NCBI GenBank assembly: GCA_900550585.1
Contig: URST01000011.1
Span: forward strand, 1 to 39,371
From: an uncultured Eubacteriales bacterium
Lineage (GTDB): Bacteria; Bacillota; Clostridia; Oscillospirales; Oscillospiraceae
Direction of reading: 5' to 3'
Length of the DNA stretch: 39,371 bases
A program made the position numbers and the translations under genes. The notes under the pieces were generated by a model that was not told the origin of the DNA, did no database searches, and worked only from the letters and a program-made list of their open reading frames with translations. Shown in pieces: positions 15,574 through 22,183 of the stretch; positions within the stretch are counted from its first letter, which is position 1, and each line of letters begins with the position of its first letter.

Positions 15574-15579
15574 TCGAAA

Positions 15580-15655
15580 TGGTGGACCTAATCGGGATCG
15601 AACCGACGACCTTACGGATGCGAACCGTACGCTCTCCCAGCTGAGCTATAGGCCC
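15580..15655 (-). tRNA. tRNA-Ala (anticodon CGC)
   Basis: 76-nt gene with encoded CCA. Stems on the minus strand: acceptor GGGCCTA/TAGGTCC, D stem GCTC/GAGC, anticodon stem TACGG/CCGTA around loop TTCGCAT (anticodon CGC, reads GCG), T stem GTCGG/CCGAT with loop TTCGATC. The acceptor contains the G3-U70 wobble that identifies alanine tRNAs. Its 3' end abuts the integrase-bearing element. No convincing promoter of its own is seen, so it may be co-transcribed from the promoter at 15839-15866. Confidence 0.93.
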
Positions 15656-15748
15656 ATATTGCCGCTTTTTGCGGGTTTTTGCAACAAAAAGCTGATTTTC
15701 AAGTTTTCCGATTTTAGAAGAATTCAGAGAAAAACCTCTCCGAAATCA

Positions 15749-15823
15749 TGGACTGAAACTCGCAGGTCGATGTGCGACCATACGGATGCGAACCGAACGC
15801 TCTCCCAGCTGAGCTACAAGCCC
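15749..15823 (-). pseudogene. Degenerate tRNA-Ala-like sequence
   Basis: The 5' two thirds are nearly identical to the intact tRNA-Ala: GGGCTTG acceptor, GCTCAGCTGGGAGAGC D arm, and anticodon stem-loop with TTCGCAT (CGC). The 3' third has drifted. A T stem TCGCA/TGCGA can form but around an 8-nt loop without the TTC sequence, the acceptor partner TCAGTCC leaves a mismatch, and no CCA is encoded. It is probably a pseudogene from 3'-end replacement at an integration site. A strong tRNA promoter still sits 16 bp upstream. Confidence 0.7.
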
Positions 15824-15838
15824 ATAACGTACCATATC

Positions 15839-15866
15839 ATTATACACATCCTGCCGCAAAATGCAA
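15839..15866 (-). promoter_or_regulatory. Promoter upstream of the tRNA-like sequence and tRNA-Ala
   Basis: On the minus strand TTGCAT (15861-15866), 16-bp spacer, TATAAT (15839-15844). The start point would fall about 9 nt before the tRNA-like 5' end, a typical tRNA leader length. Confidence 0.75.
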
Positions 15867-15953
15867 GAGGTTTTTCCCGTGTTCTTCTCTGCATAAGTTC
15901 AGTTTTGCTAATGGTCAATATAAATATTTTTTATTTTACTTATGGCAAATCTG

Positions 15954-15962
15954 TGCTATACT
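15954..15962 (+). promoter_or_regulatory. Extended -10 promoter of the F420-ligase homologue
   Basis: TGCTATACT, an extended -10 with TG one base before TATACT, 68 bp upstream of the ATG. It lies downstream of a very AT-rich tract (TATAAATATTTTTTATTTTA) that may act as an UP-like element. No good -35 is visible, as allowed for extended -10 promoters. Confidence 0.5.
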
Positions 15963-16030
15963 AAGCCTGTTGTGCGGCGGCGCCCGTCTGCTGCGCGGCC
16001 TGAAACTTTGATCACAAAGGAGCATCCGCT

Positions 16031-17230
16031 ATGAGCAGAACACTGGGTACCGTAGTGCGGGGTGTGCGCGCCCCCATTTTCCGCGAGGGTGACAATGTGG
16101 TGCAGATCACCACCGACACCGTTCTGAACGCACTGAAGGACAACGCCATCACCGCCCGGGACGGCGACATCGTGGCCGTCACCGAGTCCGTTGTGGCCCG
16201 CTGCCAGGGCAACTACGCCACCGTGGAGCAGATCGCCGCCGACGTGAAGGCCAAGACCGGCGGCCAGACGGTGGGCGTCACGTTCCCCATCCTCAGCCGC
16301 AACCGCTTCTCCCTGCTGCTGCAGGGCATCGCCTCCGGCGTGAAGAAGGTCGTGCTGATGCTCAGCTACCCCTCCGATGAGGTGGGCAACCACTTGGTGT
16401 CCATGGACCAGCTGGACGAGGCCGGTATCGACCCCTGGCACGACGTGCTGTCTCTGGCCCAGTTCCGCGCCGCTTTCGGCGCCGTGATCCATCCCTTCAC
16501 CGGCGTGGACTATGTGGACTACTACAAGTCCATCATCGAGTCCGCCGGCGCGGAGGCGGAGATCGTGTTCGCCAACCGCGTGCAGGCGGTGCTGGACTAC
16601 ACCGATACCGTCATCTGCTGCGACATCCACACCCGCAAGCGCAGCAAGCGCCTGCTGACCGCTGCCGGCGCCCGTGTGGTGCTGGGTCTGGACGACCTGC
16701 TGACCTCCTCCGTGGATGGCAGCGGCTACAACCCCCAGTACGGCCTGCTGGGCAGCAACAAGGCTGACGACGACCGGGTGAAGCTGTTCCCCCGGGACGC
16801 CAAGTCCGTGGCGGAGGCCATCGGCAAGGCTATGTGCGCCGCCACCGGCAAGCGCATCGAGGCCATGGTCTACGGCGACGGCGCCTTCAAGGATCCCGCC
16901 GGCAAGATCTGGGAGCTGGCCGACCCCGTGGTATCCCCCGGCTACACCGCCGGTCTGGTGGGCACGCCCAACGAGCTGAAGCTGAAGTATCTGGCGGACA
17001 AGGAGTTCGCCGGCCTGTCCGGCCAGGCCCTGCAGGACGCCATCTCCCAGAAGATCCGGGAGAAGGACGCCAAGGTCAGTCTGGTGGGCAACATGGTGTC
17101 CGAGGGCACCACGCCCCGGAACCTTACCGACCTCATCGGCTCCCTGTGCGACCTGACCAGCGGCTCCGGCGACAAGGGCACCCCCATCATTTACATCCAG
17201 GGCTACTTCGACAACTACACCAACGAGTAA
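16031..17230 (+). CDS. Coenzyme F420-0:L-glutamate ligase-family protein (CofE-like)
   Basis: 399-residue protein matching the F420 ligase (CofE/FbiB N-domain) family: RDGDIVAVTESVVARCQGNY near the N-terminus and AMVYGDGAFKDPAGKIWELADP, corresponding to the family's metal/GTP-binding region. CofE adds glutamate to F420-0, but no other F420 genes are in the window and most clostridia lack F420. The protein is also much longer than archaeal CofE (about 250 residues), so the true substrate is probably different. AAAGGAG precedes the ATG. It is monocistronic, between the tRNA promoter region and a 22-bp terminator. Confidence 0.8.
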   Translation: MSRTLGTVVRGVRAPIFREGDNVVQITTDTVLNALKDNAITARDGDIVAVTESVVARCQGNYATVEQIAADVKAKTGGQTVGVTFPILSRNRFSLLLQGIASGVKKVVLMLSYPSDEVGNHLVSMDQLDEAGIDPWHDVLSLAQFRAAFGAVIHPFTGVDYVDYYKSIIESAGAEAEIVFANRVQAVLDYTDTVICCDIHTRKRSKRLLTAAGARVVLGLDDLLTSSVDGSGYNPQYGLLGSNKADDDRVKLFPRDAKSVAEAIGKAMCAATGKRIEAMVYGDGAFKDPAGKIWELADPVVSPGYTAGLVGTPNELKLKYLADKEFAGLSGQALQDAISQKIREKDAKVSLVGNMVSEGTTPRNLTDLIGSLCDLTSGSGDKGTPIIYIQGYFDNYTNE

Positions 17231-17244
17231 TTTATCTCCTCCCA

Positions 17245-17291
17245 AATAAACAGACAGGCGCGGGCCGTTGGCCCGCGCCTGTCTGTTTATT
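17245..17291. terminator. Shared bidirectional terminator, 22-bp perfect stem
   Basis: AATAAACAGACAGGCGCGGG plus CC pairs perfectly with its complement around a 3-nt loop GTT. It serves the convergent F420-ligase homologue (plus) and the ABC operon (minus). The last bases overlap the stop of the minus-strand gene. Confidence 0.92.
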
Positions 17292-17880
17292 ATTCCGCGG
17301 CGTAGGGCAGCTGCACCAGCGCGTCATCCGCCCGCTGGTAGAGTCTGCCGTCCCGGGCGTAGTATGTCTCGTTTCCCTCGTCGCACGTCACCGTCCACAC
17401 TGGGGTGATGATATAGCTGCTGATATCCTTCTCGTAGCCGAAGTAGCCGGTGGGCGCCGGCAGACTGCCGTCCGCCTCGATGCTGCGGACATGGCGGCCG
17501 ATATGGATGTGTACCGGCAGCGTGATCTCCACCGCGTTGACGGGCATGGTGTACTGCGCCCGCTCCGCACCCCGGTACCTCTCCGGCATGTTTACCGCCA
17601 GCCCCGCGGCGGGCGCCTTCTTCAGCCCGCCGGTCAGACCGCCGATGGCCGTGACCTTCACGCCCTGCACCGTATCGGGTATGACGTAGTCGACGGCATC
17701 GCCGCTGCCGTCCCACTGATAGGCGCCGGCAAATGCCTCCCCGCGGTCCTTCCGCAGGTAGAACCGGACGCCGCCTTCCTCCACGGTGTCTGCCGCGTCG
17801 TAGCTCCGACGGCTTTGCAGCCACAGCATGCCGGCAGCCAGCACCAGCGCCGCCGCGATGCACAGCAGCCCTCTTTTCAT
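17290..17880 (-). CDS. Uncharacterised secreted or membrane-anchored protein of the ABC operon
   Basis: 196 residues. An N-terminal hydrophobic segment (LLCIAAALVLAAGMLWL, residues 5-21) after MKRG suggests a signal anchor, with the rest extracytoplasmic. The soluble part includes YVIPDTVQGVKVTAIGG and a VEITLPVHIHIGRHV stretch, reminiscent of leucine-rich or bacterial-Ig-type beta folds, but no family is recognised with confidence. Its ATG overlaps the permease stop (ATGA), so it is co-translated with the transporter and is probably an accessory or reporter of envelope state. Confidence 0.7.
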   Translation of the reverse strand: MKRGLLCIAAALVLAAGMLWLQSRRSYDAADTVEEGGVRFYLRKDRGEAFAGAYQWDGSGDAVDYVIPDTVQGVKVTAIGGLTGGLKKAPAAGLAVNMPERYRGAERAQYTMPVNAVEITLPVHIHIGRHVRSIEADGSLPAPTGYFGYEKDISSYIITPVWTVTCDEGNETYYARDGRLYQRADDALVQLPYAAE

Positions 17881-19718
17881 GGCGTGACCTCCACGATCTC
17901 CGAGCGGTCACCGATGACCTCGTTGAACGTCAGTCCGGTGATGAAATCCCGCATACGGGTGCAGTAGCTCATCATGGTCAGGCTGTGCGCCTCATCCTGC
18001 TCCTTTTCACCGCCGCCATAGATCACCACCTGATAGCGGTACATATCCCAGTCCGTGTCGGCATCCGCCGTTTTCCCGTTATTCGACAGCATGGCGTCCA
18101 GCACATCGGTATCGCTGCCGTCCGCGGCATCCTGCTGCGCCAGACGGCACAGTTCCACCGCCTGCTCCCGGGTCAGGCTGACCTCGGCATCGGTGTAGCC
18201 GTCGCGAATGTAGCCGCCACGGATGCTGTCCAGCCCCGCGGTATCCAGCCAGCCCAGCCCCATGGCACCGCTGCGGAACCGGGGCATGTTCAGAAGCTGG
18301 TTGGCCAGCCGGTACATCTCCGAACCCTTCACGCTGATGATGCTGTAATCCCGCCGCATGGAATCGCCGTTCTTCAGGTCATAGAACAGCCGTATCTCCA
18401 TCCAGCCGGCGCCGTTTTCGGGGGCGTTCTCGCCCTGGGCCAGAATGGCGCGGTGCAGCTCTGTGGCCATCTCGATGATGGCGGGATCGTCGGTGTCGCA
18501 GTATCCGCCGTCGTAATAGGTGATCCGCAGGGTCACGTTTTCTACGCGGGACGGGTCAGGAACGCGCTGCTGCACGCCGAAGATGTCCGCCTGGATGGCC
18601 AGCGTCAGCGCTGTCACTGCCAGTACCAGCGCCGCAGCCTCCTTCCAGCTACGGCGGAACACCCGGAACGTCTTTTGCAGCAGCATCTGCACGGCGAAGA
18701 AGCACAGCAGGCCCATGAAGATCTGGCACAGGATGAGCTTCACGATGCCGCTGCCGAAGCCGCCCAGCACGATGGTGCTGAGGAACACGCCCAGCCCCAG
18801 ACCGCCGCACAGGCCCGCGATCCACCGGACGATGGGCCGCAGCCAGCGGAAGGCGATGGCGTCGCCCGCCGCCTCACTGGGCCGCTTACGGTACAGCAGC
18901 CAGCCCAGCGCCAGAAGGACCAGCGCCGCCGCGGCGTAGACGGCCAGCACGGTGACAGCGCCCTCCGGCAGGGTGCGGAGATAGACCTCCCGGTCGTCCC
19001 GGGCCACCCAGTCGCCCTGATAGCTGCACACCGCGTCCGCCAGGGTGATGATGGGCGTCAGCCACTCCACAAAGCCCGGGTAGGTGGTGCTCTCAAAGCC
19101 GAAATAAAACAGCCGCTGCAGATACTGCACCACCATGCACAGCAGGATGGCGATGAAGTTCACTGCGCCGTACAGCACCGGGATGGCCAGCAGCCAGCCG
19201 GTGGCCATGGCGCACAGGGTGCCCAGCGCCAGGAAGAACAGCTCCAGCAGCTCCGTCACCAGCAGCCACAGGCCTGCCGCCGCCCAGTCCGCCCCGCCGT
19301 AGGGCAGCTGCGCCAGCACGGACAGCAGGAAGATCAGCACGTTGCCGCCGGTCAGCAGGCCGAAGCCCGCCGCGAAGTGGGAGATATACTGGGCGGTGCG
19401 CTTCACCGGCAGGGCGTGCATCAGCCCCACAGACCGGGGCGTCATCAGATAGGCGTACACCGCCATGGGTATCACGATGCCGCTGAGCACCGCCAGTACC
19501 ATGGAGCCGGTCATGGCGCCGTAATAGGTATTGTGCAGCTCCGCCGCCAGCAGCCCCGGACGATCCGGCCAGCTGTGTACATAGTCAAAGCCCGTCTGCA
19601 GCAGGGGGATGGGCAGCACCATCAGCCACACCAGCACATACAGGAACCCGGCGGGCCAGTAATGGCGCAGATCGCTGCGCAGCAGCGTCCCATTAAAGAA
19701 GGATGTCTTTCGCGGCAT
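17877..19718 (-). CDS. ABC transporter permease, large ABC-2-like type with extracytoplasmic C-terminal domain
   Basis: 613 residues from ATG 19718. A GTG three codons upstream is rejected because it lies within the GGAGGT ribosome-binding site. The N-terminal half has about six membrane spans (FLYVLVWLMVLPIPLL, VLAVLSGIVIPMAVYAYLM, NVLIFLLSVLAQLPYGG and others). Further hydrophobic segments lie near residues 280-370, and a soluble C-terminal domain of about 220 residues follows. It partners the ATPase encoded immediately upstream (26-bp overlap). With a GntR regulator the set resembles YtrA-type antibiotic- or envelope-stress-responsive exporters of Firmicutes. Confidence 0.85.
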   Translation of the reverse strand: MPRKTSFFNGTLLRSDLRHYWPAGFLYVLVWLMVLPIPLLQTGFDYVHSWPDRPGLLAAELHNTYYGAMTGSMVLAVLSGIVIPMAVYAYLMTPRSVGLMHALPVKRTAQYISHFAAGFGLLTGGNVLIFLLSVLAQLPYGGADWAAAGLWLLVTELLELFFLALGTLCAMATGWLLAIPVLYGAVNFIAILLCMVVQYLQRLFYFGFESTTYPGFVEWLTPIITLADAVCSYQGDWVARDDREVYLRTLPEGAVTVLAVYAAAALVLLALGWLLYRKRPSEAAGDAIAFRWLRPIVRWIAGLCGGLGLGVFLSTIVLGGFGSGIVKLILCQIFMGLLCFFAVQMLLQKTFRVFRRSWKEAAALVLAVTALTLAIQADIFGVQQRVPDPSRVENVTLRITYYDGGYCDTDDPAIIEMATELHRAILAQGENAPENGAGWMEIRLFYDLKNGDSMRRDYSIISVKGSEMYRLANQLLNMPRFRSGAMGLGWLDTAGLDSIRGGYIRDGYTDAEVSLTREQAVELCRLAQQDAADGSDTDVLDAMLSNNGKTADADTDWDMYRYQVVIYGGGEKEQDEAHSLTMMSYCTRMRDFITGLTFNEVIGDRSEIVEVTP

Positions 19719-20592
19719 ATTCCACACCTCCCAACTCGTAGATAAAGATCTCCTCCAGCGTCAGCGGGATGGACTCCAGCAGCACCGGATCGGTGATCTG
19801 CATGCGGCGCAGGATCTCCTCCCGGCTGCCCCGGACGATATAGGTGTACACCCGTCCCACATGGCTGCGGTGCAGGATGTTCAGCTCCGCCGGCAGCACC
19901 GGCTCCGTCACGCCCTGATAGGCCACCTGCAGCTTCACCGTGTTGTCCTGCAGGTCGGACAGGCTCCGCTCCAGCAGCACCCTGCCCTTGTTGAGGATGC
20001 CCACATGGTCGCACACGTCCTCCAGCTCCCGCAGATTGTGGCTGGACACCAGCACCGTGGTGCCCCGCTCGGCCACGTCGCCCAGCAGCAGCGACCACAC
20101 CTGCCGCCGCATCACGGGATCCAGTCCGTCCACCGGCTCATCCAGAATGAGGTACTCCGGCATGCAGCACACCGTCAGCCAGAAGGCCGCCTGCTTCTGC
20201 ATGCCCTTGGACATGCGGCGCAGCATCATCTTCTCGTCCAGCGGGAACACCTGCTTCAGCTTCTCGTACCGCTCCCAGCTGAAGGCCGGGTACAGCCCCG
20301 CGAAGAACCGGGCCATCTCCCGGATGTTGGCCTGGGGGAAATAGTACCAGTCGTCGCCGATCACCGTCATCCGCTGCTTCACGGCGGGGTCCTCGTAAAC
20401 CGGCTGCCCGTCCAGCAGCACCTCGCCGCTGTCCTGCCGGTAGATGCCGGCCAGATGGCGGATGATGGTGGACTTGCCCGCGCCGTTGGGGCCTACCAGT
20501 CCGTAGACCGCGCCCTTGGGCACCGTCATCGTCAGACCGTCCAGCGCCCGGAAGCCGTCAAAGCTCTTGACCACGTTTTTTGCCTCAAGCAT
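19693..20592 (-). CDS. ABC transporter ATP-binding protein
   Basis: 299-residue nucleotide-binding subunit: Walker A GPNGAGKS (34-41), signature-like RMSKGMQKQAAF in place of the canonical LSGGQ, Walker B YLILDEP followed by VDGLDP, and the H-loop VSSHNLRELED. The C-terminal 90 residues form the regulatory extension common in BcrA/YtrB-type exporters. It starts 8 bp inside the GntR gene and overlaps the permease gene, so all are translationally coupled. Confidence 0.92.
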   Translation of the reverse strand: MLEAKNVVKSFDGFRALDGLTMTVPKGAVYGLVGPNGAGKSTIIRHLAGIYRQDSGEVLLDGQPVYEDPAVKQRMTVIGDDWYYFPQANIREMARFFAGLYPAFSWERYEKLKQVFPLDEKMMLRRMSKGMQKQAAFWLTVCCMPEYLILDEPVDGLDPVMRRQVWSLLLGDVAERGTTVLVSSHNLRELEDVCDHVGILNKGRVLLERSLSDLQDNTVKLQVAYQGVTEPVLPAELNILHRSHVGRVYTYIVRGSREEILRRMQITDPVLLESIPLTLEEIFIYELGGVEYAAKDILL

Positions 20593-20950
20593 GTGTCTCT
20601 CCTCCTTCCCAAAGCCGCAGGAGGTCCTCCTGCGTGCAGCCCAGCGTTTTCAGCTCCTCCAGCACCGGCGCCAGCTGCTGCGTCAGCTCCCGGATGCGCC
20701 GCTGCCGCTCACCGCCGCCGGCGGCGGCAAAGCTGCCCTTGCCCGCCACGGAGTAGATGTATCCCTCCGCCTCCAGCTCGCTGTACGCCCGCTGGATGGT
20801 GTTGGGATTGATGGCCAGCTGCGTGGCCAGGCTCCGCACCGACGGCAGCTTCTCGTCCGGCGGCAGCAGCCCCGTCAGCATCATCCGCCGCAGGTCGTCC
20901 TTGACCTGCTGGTACAGGGGACGTCCGTCCCGATAATCCAGGGAGATCAT
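20585..20950 (-). CDS. GntR-family (YtrA-like) transcriptional regulator
   Basis: 121-residue regulator from ATG 20950, preceded by AAGGAG; the in-frame upstream extension lacks a ribosome-binding site. The winged HTH is classical (RPLYQQVKDDLRRMMLTGLL, PSVRSLATQLAINPNTIQRA, YSELEAEGYIYSVAGKGSF). A short C-terminal helical tail of about 40 residues defines the YtrA subgroup, which has no large effector domain. As first gene of an ABC operon, with an inverted repeat on its own start point, it should be an autorepressor released by envelope-active compounds. Confidence 0.9.
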   Translation of the reverse strand: MISLDYRDGRPLYQQVKDDLRRMMLTGLLPPDEKLPSVRSLATQLAINPNTIQRAYSELEAEGYIYSVAGKGSFAAAGGGERQRRIRELTQQLAPVLEELKTLGCTQEDLLRLWEGGETHA

Positions 20951-20984
20951 CCCGCACTCACTCCTTCCCTGCATAATGTGTGCC

Positions 20985-21041
20985 AACTGTATTATGCGTG
21001 TTAGTACAGTTAACATATCATAGGACAGTCCTCCTTGTCAA
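20985..21041 (-). promoter_or_regulatory. GntR operon promoter with operator on the start point
   Basis: On the minus strand TTGACA (21036-21041), 18-bp spacer, TATGTT (21012-21017). Directly downstream is the inverted repeat AACTGTA-N13-TACAGTT (20985-21011), with inner bases also largely symmetric (CTGTACTA/TAATACAG). Its position at +1 fits repression by the first gene product. Confidence 0.75.
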
Positions 21042-21153
21042 GCATATTTTGGCAAAACGGAGGTGCGGCCCCGGCGCCTCCGTTTCCCGCATACTTTTTC
21101 CGGTGCGGGGCAAACTGCCGGTATCCCGAATTTTTGCTTATGGAGGAAACTTT

Positions 21154-21342
21154 ATGGAAGCCATCGTTCTGCAGAAGGCCTGCATTCAGTGCGGCCTGTG
21201 CCCCACCATCTGCCCGGAAGTGTTTTCCCTGACCCCCGGCGAGCCGGCCCAGGCCATCACCGGCCCGGTGCCTGACGACCAGAAGCTGGCCGTGCAGGAG
21301 GCGGCAGATTCCTGCCCTGTGGCCGCCATCGAGGTGCGGTAA
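21154..21342 (+). CDS. Ferredoxin, single [4Fe-4S] type
   Basis: 62-residue ferredoxin: CIQCGLCPTICPEVF supplies C10, C13 and C16 (C20 extra) and C54 in DSCPVAAIEV completes the cluster. The spacing matches monocluster ferredoxins of the Thermotoga type, small cytoplasmic electron carriers. ATG is preceded by GGAGG. Between the divergent GntR promoter and this gene lies a hairpin with arms AAACGGAGG/CCTCCGTTT (21055-21085), but no clear promoter. The partner is unknown; the oxidoreductase operon 2 kb away is a candidate. Confidence 0.9.
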   Translation: MEAIVLQKACIQCGLCPTICPEVFSLTPGEPAQAITGPVPDDQKLAVQEAADSCPVAAIEVR

Positions 21343-21365
21343 ACGCCTGCCGCCGCACCGCGCAC

Positions 21366-21426
21366 GCCGCCTGAAAGCCGCTTGAAGAAACCACATTTCT
21401 TTAAGTTGCTTTTAGGCGGCGTTTTT
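21366..21426 (+). terminator. Terminator after ferredoxin
   Basis: Twenty-five-position stem (21366-21390 against 21396-21420) with one mismatch and three G-U pairs, loop CCACA, followed by GTTTTT. Confidence 0.88.
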
Positions 21427-21449
21427 ATATTGGTATCATCGGGTGCAGG

Positions 21450-21478
21450 TTGCATTTTTTCGGTTTTTTCCGTATACT
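21450..21478 (+). promoter_or_regulatory. Promoter of the two-component operon
   Basis: TTGCAT (21450-21455), 17-bp spacer rich in T, TATACT (21473-21478). The start of transcription would be about 20 nt before the response-regulator ATG. Confidence 0.75.
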
Positions 21479-21505
21479 GCACCTATATTGCAGGAGGTGA
21501 TGACG

Positions 21506-22183
21506 ATGCGTCTTTTGATTGCGGAGGACGAACTGGATCTGGCGGAGGCGCTGACGGTATTTTTCGAGAAGAACCACTTCACGGTGGACGCGGTGCACAA
21601 CGGCTTCGACGCCTACGAGTATGCCGCGGCCGGCGGCTACGACGCCATCATACTGGACATCATGATGCCCAAGCTGGACGGCATCCAGGTGCTGGAGCGC
21701 CTGCGGGCGGAGGGGATCGGCACCCCCGTCATGATGCTGACAGCCAAGGGCCAGAAGGACGACCGCATCACCGGCTTCAACGCCGGCGCCGACGACTATC
21801 TGCCCAAGCCCTTTGATCCCGACGAGCTGCTGAGCCGTGTCCGGGCCATGCTGCGCCGGGGCGAGACGTACCGGCCCACGGTGCTGGCCTATGGCGACCT
21901 GACGCTGGACCCCGGCTCCGGCCTGCTGACCTGCGGTGATGCGTCCCTGCGCCTCAGCGGCCGGGAGTTTCAGGTGCTGGAGCTGTTCATGCGCTCTCCC
22001 CGGCAGGTGTTCTCCGCCGAGCGGATCATGGAGCTGGTCTGGGGCTGGGACAACGAGGCGGAGATCAACGTGGTGTGGGTCAACATCTCCAACCTCCGGA
22101 AAAAGCTGCGGAGCATCGGCTCCCGCGTGTCCCTGCGGGCCAACCGGGGTTTGGGCTACATACTGGAGGAGGATGCCGTATGA
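21506..22183 (+). CDS. OmpR-family response regulator
   Basis: 225-residue regulator. Receiver residues: acidic E7/D8, phospho-acceptor D51 (IILDIMMPK), T79 (MMLTAKG), K101 (YLPKPF). The C-terminal winged helix contains FQVLELFMRSPRQVFS and INVVWVNISNLRKKLRSIG, with GLGYIL at the end, all OmpR/PhoB-like. ATG 21506 is chosen because AGGAGG ends 8 nt upstream; an ATG two codons earlier is possible. It overlaps the histidine kinase gene (TATGA). Targets cannot be deduced; the only linked genes are the kinase and ferredoxin. Confidence 0.93.
   Translation: MRLLIAEDELDLAEALTVFFEKNHFTVDAVHNGFDAYEYAAAGGYDAIILDIMMPKLDGIQVLERLRAEGIGTPVMMLTAKGQKDDRITGFNAGADDYLPKPFDPDELLSRVRAMLRRGETYRPTVLAYGDLTLDPGSGLLTCGDASLRLSGREFQVLELFMRSPRQVFSAERIMELVWGWDNEAEINVVWVNISNLRKKLRSIGSRVSLRANRGLGYILEEDAV

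Larger units (their letters stand above)
9014..15579. mobile_element. Integrative mobilizable element abutting tRNA-Ala (left end uncertain)
   Basis: A coherent cargo: DUF6076 protein, excisionase-like HTH protein, second HTH protein, a hairpin-rich candidate oriT, MobC, relaxase, two tyrosine recombinases. No mating-channel genes are present, so transfer would need a helper element. The right end touches the CCA end of the tRNA-Ala gene at 15580, a classic tyrosine-integrase target. The left boundary is not proven. A 9-mer TTCTCGAAA at 15571-15579 recurs at 8920-8928, which would place it there, but no long direct repeat of the tRNA 3' end was found in the window. Confidence 0.6.

Noticed and set aside
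9014..15579. Prophage
   Set aside because: There are integrases but no capsid, tail, portal, terminase or lysis genes; mobC and relaxase indicate a mobilizable element.
15749..15823. Second functional tRNA-Ala
   Set aside because: The T loop is 8 nt without TTC, the acceptor stem has a mismatch, and CCA is not encoded, so it is called degenerate.
16031..17230. Evidence for F420 synthesis in this organism
   Set aside because: A single family homologue of unusual length is not enough to infer the pathway.
17733..19745. 670-codon plus-strand open frame
   Set aside because: Antisense to the ABC permease, with extreme His/Gln/Arg content typical of a shadow frame.
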